DNA of 64,000 nt, taken from the NCBI GenBank assembly GCA_029378245.1, contig JARKIF010000009.1, forward strand, positions 1,674,001-1,738,000, in the 5' to 3' direction. This stretch comes from Roridomyces roridus (Eukaryota > Basidiomycota > Agaricomycetes > Agaricales > Mycenaceae). Positions 21,032 to 31,572 of the stretch are shown one piece after another. The notes under the pieces were generated by a model. The model made no database searches. It was given only the letters and a program-made list of their open reading frames with translations, and had not been told where the DNA came from. Position 1 is the first letter of the stretch. Each line of letters starts with the position of its first letter. The position numbers and the translations under genes are program-made.

Positions 21032-22605
21032 ATGCAGACCTCACTTTCAAACCGCAGAAAACTCAGTCGTCTTCCAGACCACGATATGCTACAAGATCGA
21101 AAAGGTGTGTGTTCGCCGTCTTTGCCCTCGTTCGAGTCTTGTTCGCCCCTTGGAGCCGTTTTGTGGATGGAGTGGGCGCTTTTGGCGTCTTTCTCCAACC
21201 ACACAACGGGCTCATTTCATGATCGTATCCTCGCAATTGCCATTTGGAATGCGGGTTCAACATAATACGCATGGTTTTCTAACACCAATTTCAGGTACCA
21301 CTGCCGCTAAGCGACCGGACGGCCCAATCCATTCCCTGTCCTTTTCCAAGCGGCACGCGTCCTTTGACTCTCCGAGGGAGATACCCCTACCCTCGCCGTC
21401 TGTCGCTCAGACCGCCGCCATGCGGGAAACACAAGTTTTCGGCAACGACGACGACTGGGAGCTCATCTCTCCCGGGACAACAAAACTCCACAAGGAGAAG
21501 AACAAGGACAAGCCAAAGCCAGCGAGCAAATCAAAAGGCCAGATCCTCCCGCATTCACGCCCCTACTCGCTGCCCGAGGCACATTCATATCATGGTCGGG
21601 GGCTTGTAGAACACGAGCAGTCGACCACAACTCCGCCACCTCCTGCCGTCGACCGTACATCCTCTGCGAGCCTCCCACTTCCGTTGCAAATTCCTTTCTC
21701 CACCCTCCCGAAAGTCCGTGGCATCCCTTCCCCCGTGCTCGAGCGCGAGGTCTACCTGCGCCCACCAATACAAAGCACGTCATCCCCAGTCCCCTCCTCC
21801 TCCTCCTCCTCCTCCTCCAGCAGCTCTGGCAGTCTCCCCTCTGCTCCCGCGTCGCGCAGCTCCACGCCCAATATCGTGGAGCCACCACCGCCACCAACAG
21901 CGCAGCCACAGCAGGCACGCCGTGGAGCTGCGCCCATGCCTCCTCCAGAGCTCACGACCTCGAATTCTGGCTCTGTGGCGTCTTACAGGCCTCCACGAAC
22001 GACCTACACGCCCGTTCCAGCATCGGTGGAGGCAGAAGGTGCAACGGCCATCCGACGCTCTGCTTCGACGAGCTCGACGAGCACGTACCCACCACCAGAG
22101 CCACCTGTGATCATGCACGGAGACGAGCTGCAGGAGGAGGTGCCGCCTCCTCCTAGTTTGAATACAACCGCCCAGCGTGCGAGTTTGACGCCGTCCACGA
22201 GTAGTCGGTCGAGTGGGGCGAGCTACGAGCCGTTCTTGAGTCACGCACCGCCGCCGGTCGATAGTTGGATCGAGGTTGAGACGACTCAGGCCGAGTATCG
22301 GCTTGTTGTCCGGTTACCAGGGTTCAAGCGGGATGGAATGTGCGTGTGCCTTGTTTCTACTTTTCTCTCTCTCATTGCCCTGCAGCACACTTGCGACGAA
22401 AAAACGACGAATACTGCACGTTGTGGCTGACTCTTGGGAAGAGGGTGGAGGCCACTTTGAGCGTCGGATATCGTTTGGGTATGATGCGGACTTGGCGCAG
22501 GTGCGGGCCGAGTTTGACGGAGAGCTGTTGAAGGTGATTATTCCGCGGCGGATGCCGGCGGGTATGCTGGGCGGCTGGGTTGCTCCTGTGGGGCGCGCGT
22601 CATAG
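21032..22605 (+). CDS. Hsp20/alpha-crystallin-domain protein with long disordered N-terminus
   Basis: Probably a small-heat-shock-type chaperone or an ACD-containing regulator. Exon 1 (21032-21104) encodes MQTSLSNRRKLSRLPDHDML and joins, after an unusually long 190-nt intron, to GTTAAKRPDGPIHSLSFSKR. The next 300 residues are rich in Pro, Ser and Thr, with a run of about 13 Ser at 21800-21833. The C-terminal 100 residues form the domain: WIEVETTQAEYRLVVRLPGF, ILHVVADSWEEGGGHFERRI, RAEFDGELLKVIIPRR. A last intron lies near 22339-22385. Fungal proteins with this Pro/Ser-rich layout plus a terminal Hsp20 domain are known but poorly characterised. The start is less certain than the domain. Confidence 0.78.
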
Positions 22606-22980
22606 GCGGAGAAGAATTATTATTTATTGGTGCGCTCGCCTGACCGCCCCACACTAGCATCACCCATACAGGACCACGATACCCGCCAACAGAAACTGAC
22701 GACCTCGCGAGGACACTCGTACCTCAATGAACCGCTTATCGTACGCACACTATTATTCTTTTTAACCTATGTAGCGTTTTCGCCCCTTGTTATTGAGTAT
22801 GTTACTACTGACCCACGTCTTGCATGCTATTCTCATACATACCCGCCTCACCACTGTATAATCAAAATGTCTCGTAAAGTAGCTAGTTAGTCGAATGTGA
22901 AAATATCTTGAAACGAAACATCTCGAGGGATTTTTGGAGTGCCTCTCTCCTGTGACAAACAACGCGACGCGCGTTTTCAA
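22606..22980. other. Intergenic region, nothing assignable
   Basis: These 375 bp separate the Hsp20-domain gene from IRC3. AT-rich sequence lies around 22740-22880. No gene, repeat or RNA structure stands out. Confidence 0.5.
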
Positions 22981-25166
22981 ATGCGATGGGTCCGCCGTCT
23001 TTCCACAAAGGTCACTCTTCGCCCTTACCAGGAACAATGTTTGCAAGCCTGCACTGAAGCCCTCGAAACCGCTTCCCGCATCGGTGTATCTCTCCCAACT
23101 GGCTCCGGTAAAACCACCGTCTTCATTTCATTGCTCTCGCGTATTGCTCCACCACGCGCAGCGGCCACTAAATCTCTTATTGTGGTGAATAGCGTGGAGC
23201 TTGCGCAGCAAGTCTGCTTTGCAAGTTGAACGTCTTTTCCCTGACTGGACGGTTGAGATTGAGCAGGGCGCAAAGCACAAGGCTTCGGGCTCTGCTGATG
23301 TGTTCGTCGCTGTCTGTGCCGTTACTGCTAGCTACTGACTTGCGGGGTGTAGAACTGTGGCGACTTATCAGACCCTGCGCCAGCCAGAGCGCGTCAAGAA
23401 ATTCGACCCAGCGTCTTTGAAGGCTATCATAATCGACGAGGCGCACCATGCAGCTGCCCCGTCGTACCGACGCCTTCTCGCGCACTTTGATGCGGAAATC
23501 AAACACCCAGACAAGGACTTCGCAGTCCCCGTTCTACCGCATAGAATTCCCATCATAGGTTTCTCTGCAACCTTTAGTCGGCATGATGGGCTCGCCCTTG
23601 GGTCTGTGTTTGAGCGGATCGTTTACCATCGAGATTTTATCGGAATGATCAAAGAACAGTGGCTTTGCGATGTGCGGTTCACGTCGGTGCATGCCAATTT
23701 GAATCTCAAGGATGTCACAATCAACTCGCGGAATGGCGATTTCAACCCGACGAGTCTTGCTCAGGTTGTTAATACCGAGACTGTCAACAAACTCGTCGTC
23801 AAAGCTTGGCTCGACAAAGCAGGGCCGGCGCGCAAATCGACATTGGTGTTTTGCGTCAATGTGGCCCATGTTGAAGCCCTCACTTCCACGTTCAGAGGCT
23901 TCGGCATTGACGCTCGTTATGTCTATTCAGGCACTCCGGTCGACGAGCGTCGTGCGCTTATCGCTTCTTTCAAAGCCGGTCAATTTCCTGTCCTCATAAA
24001 TTGCGGCAAGTATCTCGAGGCCTTCCTATTTTCTTGCAAACTAATAGCCCATCCAGCCATCTTGACGGAGGGCGCTGATATACCCAACATTGACTGTGTC
24101 GTCGTCGCTCGTCCCACTCGATCTCGGAATGTCTTTGCCCAGATGGTGCGTTTCTTTCCCATTAAACATTTGATTCATGTGCGGGCAGATCGGGCGAGGG
24201 ATGAGGCTTTCCCCAGACACGGGCAAGACAGATTGTCGTATTATCGACTTTGTCGACTCTACAAGTCGCGTTTCAGGGATTGTCTCAATTCCAACTTTAT
24301 TCGGATTGGATCCCGATGCGATTTCCGTGGAGGGTCAGTCAGGTTCCTCCTTGCCTTTATTTTCTGACAGATAAATTATCAGACGAAACGCCGGAATCCC
24401 TCGAGGAGCGCGCTGCAGCAGCATCCAACGCTCTCGACAGTAGGGATGTCATTCCAGAACCTCGAACAGTCACGTATAAGGACTATGACGATCCGTTCTC
24501 GTTGGTCAATCATGGCTCTGGAGCCCCACACCTGGCTCGAATCAGCAAGCATGCATGGGTCGGCTGTGGTGGAGACGTCTATGTTCTTGAGTGTCTAGGC
24601 AAGGGGCACATCCGTATCGAGCCTGTGACAGACGACCATGGAAAGCATTTTCGGGCATTTTACACTCCTGCCGTCGACGACACGACCGTGGCCAGTCTTG
24701 GAATTGGCCCCTTCTTGCGGAGAAGACCCATATTAACGGCCAACGACGTGAATGATGCCGTGCGGGGGTGTGACACGTATGTGCTTGCAAAGGTTGTTTT
24801 CGGGCACATGGCGGCAGGGTACGTGCATACGTCCCATATCCAGTTCCCTCCTTTAATCCACCCTTCAGCCTGCTGCGCACTGCGCGATGGAGGGCGGCGC
24901 CGGCTTCAGAACAACAGAAGAAGCTTGTCGCTAAGCGGTGGAACAAAAGGAAGTTTGACGAGTCGGACTCTGAAGCGGATAGCAGAGCTGAGCGACTGGC
25001 CAACTTGACCAAGGGCGAAGCCGCTAACATGATCGCACGGATAAAGCACGGGGCGGTCAAGAGACACGAGACCCGGGTCAAAGAGTCTGCCAAGACCGCG
25101 CGAGAGACGGAGAAGGAAAACCTACGCCGTGCAAGAGAGACAGTTCAAGTCGGACCTCTTCTTTAA
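22981..25166 (+). CDS. IRC3: Mitochondrial DEAH-type helicase IRC3
   Basis: Superfamily 2 helicase for mitochondrial DNA maintenance. The start at 22981 gives [20 protein letters not shown], an Arg-rich import sequence running into the Q-like motif. Helicase motifs follow in order: [16 protein letters not shown] (I), [13 protein letters not shown] (Ib), [15 protein letters not shown] (II), [13 protein letters not shown] (III), [17 protein letters not shown] (IV), [19 protein letters not shown] (V) and [16 protein letters not shown] (VI). The C-terminal third ([13 protein letters not shown] onward) matches the IRC3-specific extension. The end GPLL is followed by TAA at 25164-25166, which overlaps the stop codon of the convergent pseudouridine gene. 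About six introns. Confidence 0.93.
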
Positions 25167-27889
25167 ACTTGTAATGTATTCAATAATGGGGAAACAGCGG
25201 AGTGACTTTCTAGTGTCAAGACTGCTGCTTTCTGGCAAGTTGCAACGAGTCGTTCCAACCCCGCCGGAGACTTGAGACGATCCGGGTGAGCTTGTAACGA
25301 AGCCAAGAGTGCGCCGACCAAGGAATCACCGGCACCAGTAGAGTTGACCACGTTGGCGCTCTGAGGCGGGAAGAAGTGACAGACGAGTATCTCTTCTCTC
25401 GAATCACTGTGGGCGACAACGTATCGCTTGCCAGGATTGCTCCGCTCGTGGGCCCACTCTGACGAATATGCATCCTCTCCGGAAAGCCTGATCACAGCCA
25501 GCAGGCCTTTCTCTCCGCACTTGATAAACATGTGTCGGAAGAAGGGGGTCAGAGCCGTGGCCATTTGAATGACGCCCTGTTCTTTGAGGAACGCCAGTGC
25601 GTGTCCTCTCGCCAACTGACCAACGTCCATGCGGAAGCTCCCGCCGAGAGACAATCTATCCACCGTCGACCACCAGGCGGGGGACGAAGTGAGTCCCGAT
25701 TCTGTTGCTTGTCGATGTACCTCTTTCAATTCCAGGATATTCGGAGTGAAGAACGTCACGGGAGGTTCCGAACTTCGCTCCAGGGAATGTTGAATAGCCG
25801 GTAGAATCCTAGAGGATTTCATGACCGAGGTGGGCTCGCTGGAGGAAAGTTTCAGTTCAATACAAACCAGTGATATCTCGCTCACAATAAGGCTACGGAT
25901 GAATCAGTCGGAAATACACGACTCGATGAGCAGACATACTTTGTATCTTTCGCTCCAAGCACATGCTCACGATGTTCTTGATGGAATGCGCAGACAGGTT
26001 ACCATCCAGCGCAACCACCGCTGGACTATTCTTGTCCAGGTGCGAAACGACCGACTCCAATAGGTCTGTGTTTTCTGTGATCGCCATATCTGCTACTCCG
26101 CCAACAAGGTTGCCAGTGCCATCGAGGAAAAGATTGCAGACTGCTGTTCGCAGATTGTTATTCACGATGAGCCCGTCAGTTCTCATTCCTATCGCTGCAA
26201 TTTCGTCGTGAAGAAGTCGACCCCATGGGTCTTGTCCGATGGGAGAAATCAACAGTGGAGGTTGTCCTAATCTGTGACAGGCTTGTGCGATGTTTTGGGC
26301 CACTCCGCCGGGCTGTAGGGACACCGCACCCGGTACGGTTGAGAGTGGTGTCGTGTCTGTTGTGGCTTGTGCGGATATATCTAGTGCTGCACTTCCCACT
26401 ACCAGCACTTTCGCTCGAGTCGGAGGAGTCGGAACGGCCTTCTGTTCAAGGCCACCGCCAGTGGTGTACACCTTTGCGCTCGAACTGGGCTGAATACATT
26501 ATATTTCATGCCGAAGAGGTACACGTCTTAATCTCTTACATTAACAAGGTTTTGATACTCGACCGCTATTTGCCCGCCTGAGAACATTGTAAGAGGGATG
26601 GTTAGAGAACAAAAACAAGAGCATACCTATTAACGCGGTATTTCTCAGCAATGCGATGTTGGATTCAATAGAGTTACTGTTTGTCAACTCTGCGACTCTG
26701 CTGAGCAGCCAAGGGGTAACATCTTTTCCGCGCTTGCTCATGCCATTGTTCTCGGACTCGAGAACCGCTTGAGTTACGGCTTGTTGGATAGCTTCACCCT
26801 TGGCGCTGTGTTCCTCTGGAATGGGCACAGCAATCAAAGCTCCGTTATCCATGCCAAGTTGGAACTGGCTGTCTAAAAAGAAGAAAACATTATTGAGTGG
26901 GAGCGCGAGGCTGGTACCCAACCCACATAGTATTTGAGCCGCCGTGGCAGGATCATTGACGTTCCAGGATGTCTGAAAACGAGGGATGAATGAAAAACAA
27001 TCACCCAGATTTGCGCATACCTGGAATCCGCTTTTGGGCGAGAAAAAGGCAGGAAAGTCTTTAGTTTTGCTATAAGCAATGACCGGCACTCCGAGCGTTT
27101 CCTGCTGGGCGTCAGATTAAAAGCCAGACGTTTGGAACAAGATTTCACCAAGTATTCGAGAGTTTTGCCAATATCCAGGATTGATTTGATACCTGCCGAT
27201 ACGACACCAACGGGACAGCGAGCCAGCTCCTGGAGATCTGCGGACACATCCATCGACGTTTCCCCTCCGCGATGCACACCTCCGAGACTGTGTTCACGAT
27301 TGATTCCTGAGAGATTCCTAGAAGACAAGCTGCTCACCCGCCGGTTGCAAAGACCTGCAAGCTGTATAAGCATTTCGGTAGAGAAAAAGGCGAAGTATGG
27401 TACCTTGATTCCAGCCATAGCCGCAAAAATGGTGGTAGCACAAATAGTTGTCCCTGATTGACTTTGAGATTTTTTGGAACCAAGAGTACAACGAATTTAC
27501 CTCCGTCAGCTTTCATAGCAATGGCTGCAGCAATATCACGGCGAGAAATTTTAACTGAATGAGGTGTCCGGGAAACGTCCGCCAATCGTTCGAGGTCCGA
27601 GTCACCCAGCCCAATCTTGACGCGCCCAGCGACGATTCCGATCGTTGCGGGAACGCACCCGGTACTTCTTACATCGGCCTCCAGGTCCTTGGTGACCTGT
27701 AGGTTTATCGGTGGAGGCAGGCCATGAGTGCACAGTGCTGTTTCGAGTGCTACGACCGGTTTTCCCGCTGCTGAGCGCGTCCTGAACTTCAGGTAGGATG
27801 TCGATTGGAGCGCCCCGAGTAAGAGCGGTACTCAGTCGAGAGGTAGAGCGAGAGAAAACACGGTTTACACCGCGCCGAGCGAGAAGCAT
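25163..27889 (-). CDS. Bifunctional pseudouridine-5'-phosphate glycosidase / pseudouridine kinase, one-base frameshift
   Basis: Degrades pseudouridine to uracil and ribose 5-phosphate. The N-terminal half is PsuG/IndA-like: [99 protein letters not shown]. The C-terminal half is a PfkB kinase: [33 protein letters not shown], and the anion-hole motif [18 protein letters not shown]. The glycosidase-then-kinase fusion is known in eukaryotes. The reading frame shifts by one base in a 4-T run (AAAA on the coding strand) at 27760-27763: removing one A joins SSGK to PVVALETA. The start at 27889 gives [20 protein letters not shown], possibly a mitochondrial presequence. It ends NTLQV. Confidence 0.92.
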
Positions 27890-27928
27890 GACCGTTTGAG
27901 ACAGGAAGTTGCCGTCACGCGCTTCACT
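27890..27928. promoter_or_regulatory. 39-bp divergent intergenic region
   Basis: Only 39 bp separate the proposed start codons of the pseudouridine gene and the molybdopterin synthase gene. No core promoter element is evident, so transcription must start inside this gap or within the opposite gene's leader or coding sequence. An alternative start for either gene would widen the gap. Confidence 0.4.
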
Positions 27929-28554
27929 ATGGACGCTGCCGCCTCCTTTGCCTGCAGCCAGGACATTGATGGTGTCGGCACCTGCGCACTGTCCTTCGAG
28001 CTCGACGTAGCGGCCATCGTTGCTTCCGTCGCAGACAATGGATGCGGCGCTACCGCGATCTTCGTTGGCACTACGCGGAACACATTTCAAGGTCCTCCAT
28101 TTTTTTTTCCCAACTGAGCTCAAACTGGACGTGGTTCAGATAAGATTGTGACGCGGTTGGAATATCAAGGTTTGACAAGTATCCTTGCACCATATAATAT
28201 ATTCTGACCCATCCCCACAGCATACTCTAAACTAGCCTTGAAAACAATGGCACGGATCGCGCAGGACGCACACGCTTCGATACTTGGAAACTCGGTTTCA
28301 GCCAAGATCGCCGTGCACCATCGGCTTGGACCAGTCCCAGTCGGTGAACCGTCCATCGTGATCGCCGTGTCCACCCCGCATCGTAAAGAGGCCTTTGTCG
28401 CGTGCGAGCATATTCTTGAATTGGTGAGCGAAATACTCCAGTGACTCGAGCACTTGACTGAGGCTCCCAGGTCAAGGAAAAAGCACAAATCTGGAAACGT
28501 GAATACTATGAGAATGAGAGCGATGAGACGGCAGAATGGAAAGCGAACCAGTAG
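27929..28554 (+). CDS. Molybdopterin synthase large (catalytic) subunit, MoaE/MOCS2B-type
   Basis: Inserts sulfur into precursor Z to make molybdopterin, with a MoaD-type partner not seen here. Exons assemble to LSFELDVAAIVASVAD, NGCGATAIFVGTTRNTFQ, then DKIVTRLEYQAYSKLAL, AKIAVHHRLGPVPVGEPSIV, IAVSTPHRKEAFVACEHILE and VKEKAQIWKREYYEN, ending WKANQ at 28554. The Lys residues of RKE and of KEKAQIWKRE correspond to the active-site region of MoaE. Introns fall after NTFQ, after LEYQ and after HILEL, with phases that match. The length, about 160 residues, is normal. Its stop lies 3 bp from the stop of the convergent ICE2 gene. Confidence 0.93.
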
Positions 28555-28557
28555 CAG

Positions 28558-29843
28558 TCAATCCAGTCGCTTTCCAACGTCATCCTCCGAGCCCACCAGT
28601 AATTCAACCGCCCAGATCACGAGTGTGAAGATGATCAGCATCCACCTCGACCACACTTGAGACGAAGGGTCCAAGACTAGACAAGATCAATAAAAGCAAT
28701 GAGTTGAGAAGGACACTGACGCAGTAGATGAGAATAAACGGTGACGAAGATTGCTTGTCTGTATGTGAGCAACAGGCGTGTGAGAGCCGAAGTCTGCAGG
28801 TCTTGAATAACTCAGTCTCATGAAAGCACGGGCACGTACTGGCCGATCCTCCCAGGTGTCATCAACGCCGTAGGTATCGTCGAAACTGTCTGCACCAATC
28901 GTCGGCAGTATACGCGAGGCAAGGTGCAATATTGAGAGGCGGTACAGCAGGGAAAACAGCAAAGGCTTCGGGAGCGTGTGCGCGATAAAATTAAACAAGG
29001 CTTGGAAATGGCCGCCCCAGGTCAGGGGCACGCTAATGGAGAGGATGAGAAACAGAACGTGAAGAGTAGCACAATGAACACACTAGGACGATGTCGTGCT
29101 CGAAACCGACATTTGGTCCGACCCCAGCGAACAAAGCCAGATCTGGTAAGCAATGAAGAGGGCCATTCCGGAGCTTTCAATGACATTCGTTCTGCACAAA
29201 TGTGAGCGAAGATCTAAATGAAGCAAATCCGGCCATACTTGCGCAACACAAAGCCAATGCTTGAAAGGAAAAAGAAGGAGCAGATGGCGGCTCCTAACAG
29301 CGTGGATGCAAGTGGCGACGAGGCCGCAGCAGGATAGGACGCAACGATCCACCATGCCGAGGAGACGTAGGTGATGGCGGTCCCGACCAATAGTGCGAGC
29401 TGGTAGCCCTCGCCTTCTGCCACCAGTTCCCTGCCAAGATGACCCGCCTTTTGCACCACGAGGAGACTCGACACGCCCTCGAGAATTAGATACAAGGGTG
29501 CGCTTAACGCAAGCATCTTGCCCCATAGATCCGCGGCAGCAATGCACCAGGGCGAGGCGAATACATTGAAGGTGACCAGAAGTAGAAAGGAATGCATGGG
29601 TAGTTGGAGGAACGGGAGAAACCGTGAGCCGGGCCATAGCATGAGGCATGTCCCGTGGAGTAGGGAGTGTATGGACAGCAATAAGGACAGTAGCAGGAAC
29701 GCCCGCGTCGACAGTGTAGCCAGGGTTAAAGGCAGAAACACGAGGACTGCAATGTACTTAAATGGAGTGAAATGAAACAAAATTGGATACGCACTTTGCA
29801 CGGCGGTAGAAAGCCGAGCAAGGAAGTTGAAGACCAAGTTCAT
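28558..29843 (-). CDS. ICE2: ICE2-like endoplasmic reticulum membrane protein
   Basis: Polytopic ER membrane protein; in yeast it influences ER shape, ER inheritance and phospholipid regulation. The start at 29843 gives MNLVFNFLARLSTAVQ. Many hydrophobic segments follow: VLVFLPLTLATLSTRAFLLL, LLSIHSLLHGTCLMLW, HSFLLLVTFNVFA, LILEGVSSLLVVQKAGHLGR, MALFIAYQIWLC. The 3' exons, read from the genomic strand, give TSALTRLLLTYRQAIFVTVY, SHLLLLDPSSQVWSRWMLI and IFTLVIWAVELLVGSEDD, typical of the family C-terminus. About six introns. Stop at 28558. Confidence 0.82.
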
Positions 29844-30021
29844 CGCGTCGCAGTTGAAAGTCGTGTCGCGTTGGGTGTGGAGAGCCACACTCGTGTCGTG
29901 TGATGAGCAAAGCTCACCTCGGACCAACGGCCATCACTCGGCCGATCGGGTGACCGTGAAAGCTGGGAAAGCAGAAATATTACAGACTACCATAAAATAT
30001 ACAAGACTGGTGGTACACTCT

Positions 30022-31429
30022 CTATTGACGACGCGCAGTATTCCGCGGATCCAAAAATCCCTTCTCCTGAGCAAAATCAGCCTTTCTCAGAACACCCGGC
30101 GCCGAGAACTTGTCCACGATTGGAATCTGCAAAAGATTGAATCGTGGGGTTATCAAGACCAACTAGAAAAGATTAGACAACGAGAGGATGATGAGTGTAG
30201 ACTTGTTACAGTGTTGGTCTTGATCTCCATCCAGTCCGCCCTTTCGAACGTCAATGGCTCCGACGCGACCATGATAATGTTCTCGCGTTTATCACTCTTG
30301 CTCATCTTGTAGTGACCACCCTCGGCGTCTTCACTGAACGTTGTACCCGAAGAAAACCACTACAGAAGGTTAAGATAAAAAAGGTCGGCTTGTAAGTATA
30401 AACTCACCAGAGAAGCAGCCTCGTCCTTGTCCGAGGAAATATATCGCGTAGCTACGACAGTGTCGCCATCGGTCACACAAAAGTTCATGAGACTGGGCTG
30501 GAGCAGGGATCAGCTCACATCCTGGATGGAGCAGCGCGGAATATACCTCGGTTATACCGGCAGCTTCAGCAAATTCGTTCAAGGCCGCAATTGTGTCCAG
30601 CATGGCTCGGCGGAGAACATCAGGCGTAAACGTCTGGGCATCGGGGTCGGGAAGCTATCCAACACTTGAGCTAACTTTCAAGCGCAGAATTGAACCAAAC
30701 CTTGGACAAAAACAGTGCAAAGGCCCACTCGGAATCTTGAGAGCCATAAATCAAACGAGAAGCAGAGATGCATAGTCTCTAACCTGTGTTCCCTTGCACC
30801 ATATGGAAAGCAACGTCTGGTAAATCCCTCTGAAGGCTTCGCTTGACCAGAGGCCATTGCGCAATGCCTCCGTTGTGCATGAACTACAAGTCATGAGTAG
30901 AAGAAATAAAGGAAAGAGCCTCCCAAACCATGAGTCTGCCATATACGAATGGATGGCAGTTATCCAGACTCAACGACCCCGCCGTCGTCGCGCGTACATG
31001 TCCAAATACGAGGGGAGACTTGGTCTTCTCCGCTAGTCTCGTTAAATTAACCTGCAGTCTCGTGAGCTAGACCCCACTCGACGGCCGGGATGAAATTCAC
31101 GTTGTTCCAAGCCTGTGAAGCTTCAGAGTAAATCGCGGAACAGATAGCAGCCGCACGCACCGGCGTCACACTCGTAAAGATGGTCGGTTGCGGACCCAAT
31201 TCTTCGTCGTACACCGCGTCGTACCACCCGACTCCAAAGCCATCTCCATTCATCGGTCTGCGCCGGTCGAGGCGCAGACGCGAGTCAAATGCTTGATACA
31301 CATGTGGGTGACCGCGCGTGGAAAGATCGACTAGAGTCTACCTTGATTGATTATAGAGTGGGTGGGTCGCGTCAGCAGATGGCTGAGCTGGACTGGTGAA
31401 GTCCCTTTGTATATCACGAATCGACACAT
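30022..31429 (-). CDS. DUG3: Class II glutamine amidotransferase, DUG3-like
   Basis: Part of the alternative glutathione-degradation (DUG) system in the cytosol. The start at 31429 gives MCRFVIYKGTSPVQLSHLL; the Cys at position 2 is the N-terminal nucleophile after Met removal. Exons follow with NGDGFGVGWYDAVYDEELGP, FTSVTPVRAAAICSAIYSEA, FGHVRATTAGSLSLDNCHPF, MHNGGIAQWPLVKRSL, QGNTDSEWAFALFLSK and NFCVTDGDTVVATRYIS. The C-terminus matches DUG3-type proteins and ends NTARRQ. About eight introns. The partner DUG1/DUG2 peptidases are not in the window. Confidence 0.93.
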
Positions 31430-31572
31430 TATGAGGGTCCAGGACAAGCTGGCACTGCAGTTTGACTCATTGAATGCGATCACCGTCAACGCAGAAGGTG
31501 TAATATCGCACAATGTCCATCACGTCTACATTCGTCTACAAAAAAATACATGTTTGATTCCTCTTCTTCGGT

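Noticed and set aside
20808..21290. The 5' part of a 540-residue plus-strand frame as coding for the Hsp20-domain protein
   Set aside because: Splice signals and a better N-terminus support a start at 21032 with a 190-nt intron; the sequence before 21290 in this frame lacks protein-like composition.
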